NCBI GenBank assembly: GCA_028455995.1
Contig: JABELC010000002.1
Span: forward strand, 434,001-498,000
Length of the DNA: 64,000 nucleotides
Direction: 5' to 3'
Source of the DNA: Scleromitrula shiraiana
Lineage: Eukaryota > Ascomycota > Leotiomycetes > Helotiales > Sclerotiniaceae
In this document: positions 60,120 to 64,000 of the stretch, piece after piece
Layout: each line of letters opens with the position of its first letter
How positions within the stretch are numbered: position 1 is the first letter of the stretch
Program-made: the position numbers and the translations under genes
The notes under the pieces: model-generated
Told to the model about the DNA's origin: nothing
Database searches by the model: none
Seen by the model: the letters and a program-made list of their open reading frames with translations, nothing else

Positions 60120-62813
60120 ATGCCCGAGAAAATACTTACCAAATTCAACGATGAGGCTGATGAAAAGCCAAAGATCTCTCAATCTTCCAGTAATGCAAAG
60201 CAAGCTCAATCCCAATCCCAATCAGCTAAATCCATAAATGCGACGAAATTGAATAGCAATGCAAATGGCACAAAACGCTCGCGAGAAGAAAGTCCTAAAC
60301 CAAATGCGAAAAGGAAAAGATTATCGGAAGGTGGTGTCAAAGAACAAAATCCCGCATCTACAATCAATGGTGCTGGAGGACAGAAGCAAAATAATAAGCA
60401 AAGTGGAATGGTGAACAGTGGCGGAGTTAATCAAGTCAATGGATCCAATAAATTCAAATCACAAAATGGACAGCAAGTGCCAAAATCTAATGGCCCCAAG
60501 ACCGGTATTCCGAGTAAACAGGAACTGGAGAAAGTTGCGAAGGACCTGGAAAAGTTCCGGAGATCCCTTCCGATTCATGCGAGAATAAAAGAACTCAGAT
60601 ATGCCCTTCGTGTTAAAGATGTTCTTCTTTTGACTGCTGAGACTGGTTCGGGAAAAAGTACACAGATACCTCAATATATGCACGATCAACCCTGGTGTCA
60701 GAAGAAAATGGTGAAGATCAAGAACTCTTCCGGAATAGAGGAGGATATTGCAGTTGGTGGAGTCATTGCTATTACACAACCTCGTCGTGTCGCCGCTATC
60801 ACATTAGCTCGTCGTGTTGCTAATGAAATGGGATCGCATCTTGGATATCAACATACCAATACTCCCGGAAAAGTCGGTTATTCCGTACGATTTGATACGA
60901 ATACTCCTCCGGGGATGAAGATTAAATTCGTTACTGAGGGTACTTTACTTCAAGAAATGGTTCATGATCCACATCTTCGGAAATATAGCGCTGTCATAGT
61001 GGATGAAATTCACGAGAGAGGTGTCGATGTTGATCTTATTGCTGGGTTTCTCCGACAAATCATCCATGGGGATAAGGCAGGCCGTGGTGGCATTCCATTA
61101 AAGGTCATTATTATGAGTGCTACTCTCGATTTAGGGGGTTATGAGGCATTTTTTGCAATACCAGGAACAGTCCCACATTATAAGCCGGGAAGTAATTATG
61201 GAGTTGTGCTGGCACCACATCTTCAGACTGATGAAGTTGTCATAAGGGAAGCCAAGCCAATGTTAGCTATCAAACCTAATACACGTCGATCATCTACTGA
61301 TTCTAAATGCTCTTCTTGGAGTGGGTTTAGTTCCGACAGAGAAGAAAGGAGAAAGAACGCAGAGGAAGAATCAGATGAGGAGATAGAGGAAATTGATAAT
61401 GGCGTTGCAGTTGAGGAAGTTCCAGGTAGAAAGTTTCCTGTATCTCTATTCTTCGATACACCTCCCGATGCAAATAACTACCAGGATAATATGTTCAAGA
61501 GAATAGCATCTATACATGTCACAGAACCTTTACCTGGAGATATCCTTGTGTTTCTTGTTGGTCAAGAGGAGATCGAGCATATGCAAATTCGACTCGAGCA
61601 ATTGGCAACGACTTTGAATAAGGATGTACCAAGATTCAAAGTCATGCCCCTGTATGGTGCTCTTCCGCCTGATGCCCAACAAATCGTTTTCGAGCCCCTG
61701 AGAGAACCCAGAACCAGGAAAATTGTACTTGCGACGAACATAGCTGAAACTTCAGTTACTGTCCCTGGTGTACGATATGTTGTTGACAGCTGTAGAGCAA
61801 AAGTCAAGAAATATCGCACAAAGCTTGGATTTGAATCTCTCCTTACAGTACCAATTTCAAAACAATCCGCACTTCAAAGAATGGGACGTGCAGGTCGTGA
61901 AGCACCGGGTAAATGCTGGCGATCAGTTTCCGAAGCAGATTTCGCAGATTATTTGCAAGATGAGATACCTGAAATCCTTCGTTGCGACGTTCTAGAAGCT
62001 GTTCTCAAAATGAAAGCTCGTGGCGTCCAAGACGTCATTAACTTTCCCCTCATGGACTCCCCCGATGTAGAAGCCATGAAACAAGCCATCTTCCAATTAA
62101 ACTCCATGGGAGCCCTCGACGACGAAGGCAACCTAACCCCCTCCGGAAAAAAGATATCCGCCTTCCCACTACCAGCCTCCTACGGCCGCGCTCTAATCGC
62201 ATCCGCCTCCTCAGAATTCAACTGCGTCCTCGACGCCATCGACGTAATCTCAATCCTAACCGCCGACTCCCAAGTCTTCCTCCAAGAGCGCTCCGTCGAA
62301 GAAATCGAAACCACCGAATCCCACCGCGCCGATATCATTCGTCGCGAGGGTGACCTAATCACCTACCTAACAACAATGCAACGCTACGCCTCCGAAAACA
62401 GCAATAGACCCCTGTGGTGTAAAGACCGCAAAATCAACTCCCGGGCCATGAAATCCGCAATGCAGAATCGTAAACAACTCCGCGCGCTCTGCGTAACACA
62501 TAAACTTCTTTCCAGCGCGCCTCCGCCCGATCCCCAACCTTTCGAGCCTATTTCTAGCGAACGCGCAACAGTGTTGATTCGCTGTTTCCTAAAAGCGTTT
62601 GGGGACCGTACGGCTACGTTGGCGCCGGATGGCAGTTATGTTACTGTGAAGGGCAAACATAATATTGTGGTGCATCCGCAGAGTGTACTCTGGGGACGCA
62701 AGGTCGAGGCGATTATGTTTCTGGAGCATGTTTATACGACGAGGAGTTGGGCGAAGGGGGTTAGTGTTGTGCAGACGGATTGGGTGGTTGAGGCGTTGGC
62801 GGGGATGTTGTAA
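60120..62813 (+). CDS. DHR2: DEAH-box ATP-dependent RNA helicase, DHR2-like
   Basis: Single exon, 897 residues. A Lys/Asn/Gln-rich, nuclear-localisation-like N-terminus (1-130) precedes the helicase core. Walker A is TAETGSGKST (172-181), motif Ia ITQPRRVAAI, motif II DEIH (295-298), motif III SATLD, motif V ATNIAETSVTVPGV and motif VI QRMGRAGRE. The second RecA domain has an acidic insert (EEESDEEIEEIDNG) just before it. HA2/ratchet and OB-fold regions follow, ending HPQSVLWGRKVEAIMFLEHV and a typical QTDWVVEAL. Dhr2 in yeast is nucleolar and needed for 18S rRNA maturation. The DEAH family is certain; assignment to DHR2 rather than another DEAH member rests on overall size and the C-terminal sequence. 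Third positions turn strongly C-rich from about 62030 on, unlike the first half. Confidence 0.88.
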   Translation: MPEKILTKFNDEADEKPKISQSSSNAKQAQSQSQSAKSINATKLNSNANGTKRSREESPKPNAKRKRLSEGGVKEQNPASTINGAGGQKQNNKQSGMVNSGGVNQVNGSNKFKSQNGQQVPKSNGPKTGIPSKQELEKVAKDLEKFRRSLPIHARIKELRYALRVKDVLLLTAETGSGKSTQIPQYMHDQPWCQKKMVKIKNSSGIEEDIAVGGVIAITQPRRVAAITLARRVANEMGSHLGYQHTNTPGKVGYSVRFDTNTPPGMKIKFVTEGTLLQEMVHDPHLRKYSAVIVDEIHERGVDVDLIAGFLRQIIHGDKAGRGGIPLKVIIMSATLDLGGYEAFFAIPGTVPHYKPGSNYGVVLAPHLQTDEVVIREAKPMLAIKPNTRRSSTDSKCSSWSGFSSDREERRKNAEEESDEEIEEIDNGVAVEEVPGRKFPVSLFFDTPPDANNYQDNMFKRIASIHVTEPLPGDILVFLVGQEEIEHMQIRLEQLATTLNKDVPRFKVMPLYGALPPDAQQIVFEPLREPRTRKIVLATNIAETSVTVPGVRYVVDSCRAKVKKYRTKLGFESLLTVPISKQSALQRMGRAGREAPGKCWRSVSEADFADYLQDEIPEILRCDVLEAVLKMKARGVQDVINFPLMDSPDVEAMKQAIFQLNSMGALDDEGNLTPSGKKISAFPLPASYGRALIASASSEFNCVLDAIDVISILTADSQVFLQERSVEEIETTESHRADIIRREGDLITYLTTMQRYASENSNRPLWCKDRKINSRAMKSAMQNRKQLRALCVTHKLLSSAPPPDPQPFEPISSERATVLIRCFLKAFGDRTATLAPDGSYVTVKGKHNIVVHPQSVLWGRKVEAIMFLEHVYTTRSWAKGVSVVQTDWVVEALAGML

Positions 62814-63068
62814 TGAGATGGGGTTGGTTTCTTGGGGTATTGGGAGTTCATGGTCATTGGTGCCGGTGGTGTGGATAGTCGTTGGTTTTCTAGTTTATTG
62901 TGGAGTGGATGCGGTTTTCGTCGTTGTTGGATGGCGATTATACAGTATATACACGCATGAATACCCTGTATTGCAAAAAGGAAGTGCTCGTTTAAGAGAT
63001 ACCATACTTACTATTAGATATAGATAGACCAATGTACCTACCAACTCAGAAGAAGAAGAACAGTACAC

Positions 63069-63113
63069 AGTATATAGTATATAGTATATAGTATATAGTA
63101 TATAGTATATAGT
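63069..63113. repeat. Heptamer repeat AGTATAT, about 6 copies
   Basis: Perfect tandem 7-bp units. Confidence 0.93.
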
Positions 63114-63251
63114 ACATCAAGACAAGCCCAATAGAAATACATCTATCTAATCATCTAACCACTATACCTCCTTCCCACAAACCCCGCACACCATCTCATT
63201 TGCATGCCACCATACCAAATCTAGACCGTCGATATCGATACCAAGAAAACC

Positions 63252-63279
63252 AATATATATATATATATATATATATATT
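63252..63279. repeat. (TA)n dinucleotide tract
   Basis: Uninterrupted TA alternation. Confidence 0.9.
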
Positions 63280-63326
63280 TCCCAGCATATACTCACTCGT
63301 ACTCTCACAGAATACTCAGTCAGTGG

Positions 63327-63362
63327 CTTCACCTTCACCTTCACCTTCACCTTCACCTTCAC
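63327..63362. repeat. Hexamer repeat CTTCAC, about 6 copies
   Basis: Perfect tandem hexamers. Confidence 0.93.
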
Positions 63363-63865
63363 ATCCATCAATTAGAAACCGTCGATTTATATGATATCGC
63401 GCGGAGGAAATATATATCTTGAATACCACTGGGTCGGAAAATGTAATTATCGAATATTGATTGCTATTACCCCCTCGAGGAAGACATCAAGAATACCTCG
63501 CTGATATATGATATGGGTTGAATGGCGCGTTATTCCCAAACACATTCACCCTCACACTCACGCTCACACTCCCCCTCCCCCTCCCATAAAACCCCGCAGA
63601 GATCCAAAAACAATGTACGCCCAAGCCCACAAGATATCCGCACGCTAAAATAACTATTAGGAAGTGTTTAGTGACGTGTTTGGATCAGATGGTGGAATGC
63701 CCCAAGAGCGGGACTACCGGATTCTAAGCATCAGTCATCAGTAGCTAGTAATGCTCTTCGACATTTAGTATATTCGATTTTCTGTTGCAATTTTTCAACT
63801 TCCGAATTATCATTAATTAAGCGGTCGTAACTAAATGGGATCCTTCATATCCTCCACTCCACCAA

Positions 63866-64000
63866 TTAATCCACAACCTCCACCACCCTCCCCACAAACC
63901 CCTCCAAGCCCGCAACCCCCTTTTCCCCCCTCTCACTCCCCGCATAAAGACCCAAGCCCCCACCCGGCATAACTAACACCTGACTACCCAATTCGATCCA
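63866..64000 (-). CDS. C-terminal end of an unidentified gene running off the window
   Basis: The minus strand is open from the window edge for 44 codons to a TAA (63868-63866). The translation reads ELGSQVLVMPGGGLGLYAGS, then a short linker and GVAGLEGFVGRVVEVVD. It is balanced protein-like sequence with G-rich third positions like other 3' ends in this window (for example APC2 and the helicase). I do not recognise the family. It could still be chance. Confidence 0.45.
   Translation of the reverse strand, partial: WIELGSQVLVMPGGGLGLYAGSERGEKGVAGLEGFVGRVVEVVD

Larger units (their letters stand above)
62814..63865. other. Intergenic region with tandem repeats, downstream of the helicase
   Basis: Convergent region. 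It holds the AGTATAT, TA and CTTCAC repeats entered separately; no gene is seen. Confidence 0.6.

Overview
This window is nuclear DNA of a filamentous ascomycete. The genes carry short GT-AG introns (about 50 to 360 nt), intergenic DNA is AT-leaning and full of microsatellites, and the proteins are Pezizomycotina types (XBP1-type APSES factor, fungal GYP5, POT peptide transporter, CBM1 protein). Protein flavour and gene structure suggest Leotiomycetes/Helotiales (Botrytis/Sclerotinia-like), but that is an inference. I recognise fifteen protein genes well enough to rebuild exons, one further partial gene at the right edge and one intron-containing tRNA gene.

Layout: 1-1518 (-) 3' part cut, XBP1-type APSES transcription factor; 5060-10796 (+) DNA topoisomerase II; 13468-16707 (+) GYP5-like TBC RabGAP; 18784-20432 (+) flavin monooxygenase; 25958-26822 (+) secreted CBM1 protein; 28015-28116 (+) tRNA; 29738-30329 (-) EMC6; 32250-33171 (-) unrecognised helical protein; 37208-39268 (+) vezatin/Inp2-like membrane protein; 39866-42612 (+) APC2; 43313-44288 (-) YqcI/YcgG-family protein; 45702-46742 (+) amidinotransferase; 47635-49647 (+) ATP-grasp ligase; 50969-53324 (+) POT transporter; 56975-59183 (+) RING-finger protein; 60120-62813 (+) DEAH RNA helicase; 63866-64000 (-) C-terminus of a gene running off the window.

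Most genes are housekeeping: chromosome topology and mitosis (TOP2, APC2), membrane traffic and membrane-protein insertion (GYP5, EMC6, Inp2-like), ribosome biogenesis (DHR2-like). They are separated by large repeat-rich gaps, including a roughly 0.6 kb very AT-rich block near 36 kb.

The standout is 43313-53324. Four neighbouring non-housekeeping genes encode an N-terminally membrane-anchored YqcI/YcgG protein (a family with heme-dependent guanidine/arginine N-hydroxylases in bacteria), a glycine-amidinotransferase-type enzyme, a CARNS1-like ATP-grasp ligase and a POT peptide transporter with a changed proton-coupling motif. Together they look like a compact, non-NRPS/PKS gene cluster that would make and transport a guanidino (perhaps N-hydroxyguanidino) peptide-like small molecule. 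A perfect 12-bp CCG/CGG palindrome lies in the divergent promoter between the first two genes. Family assignments are made from recognised motifs; the shared pathway is inference.
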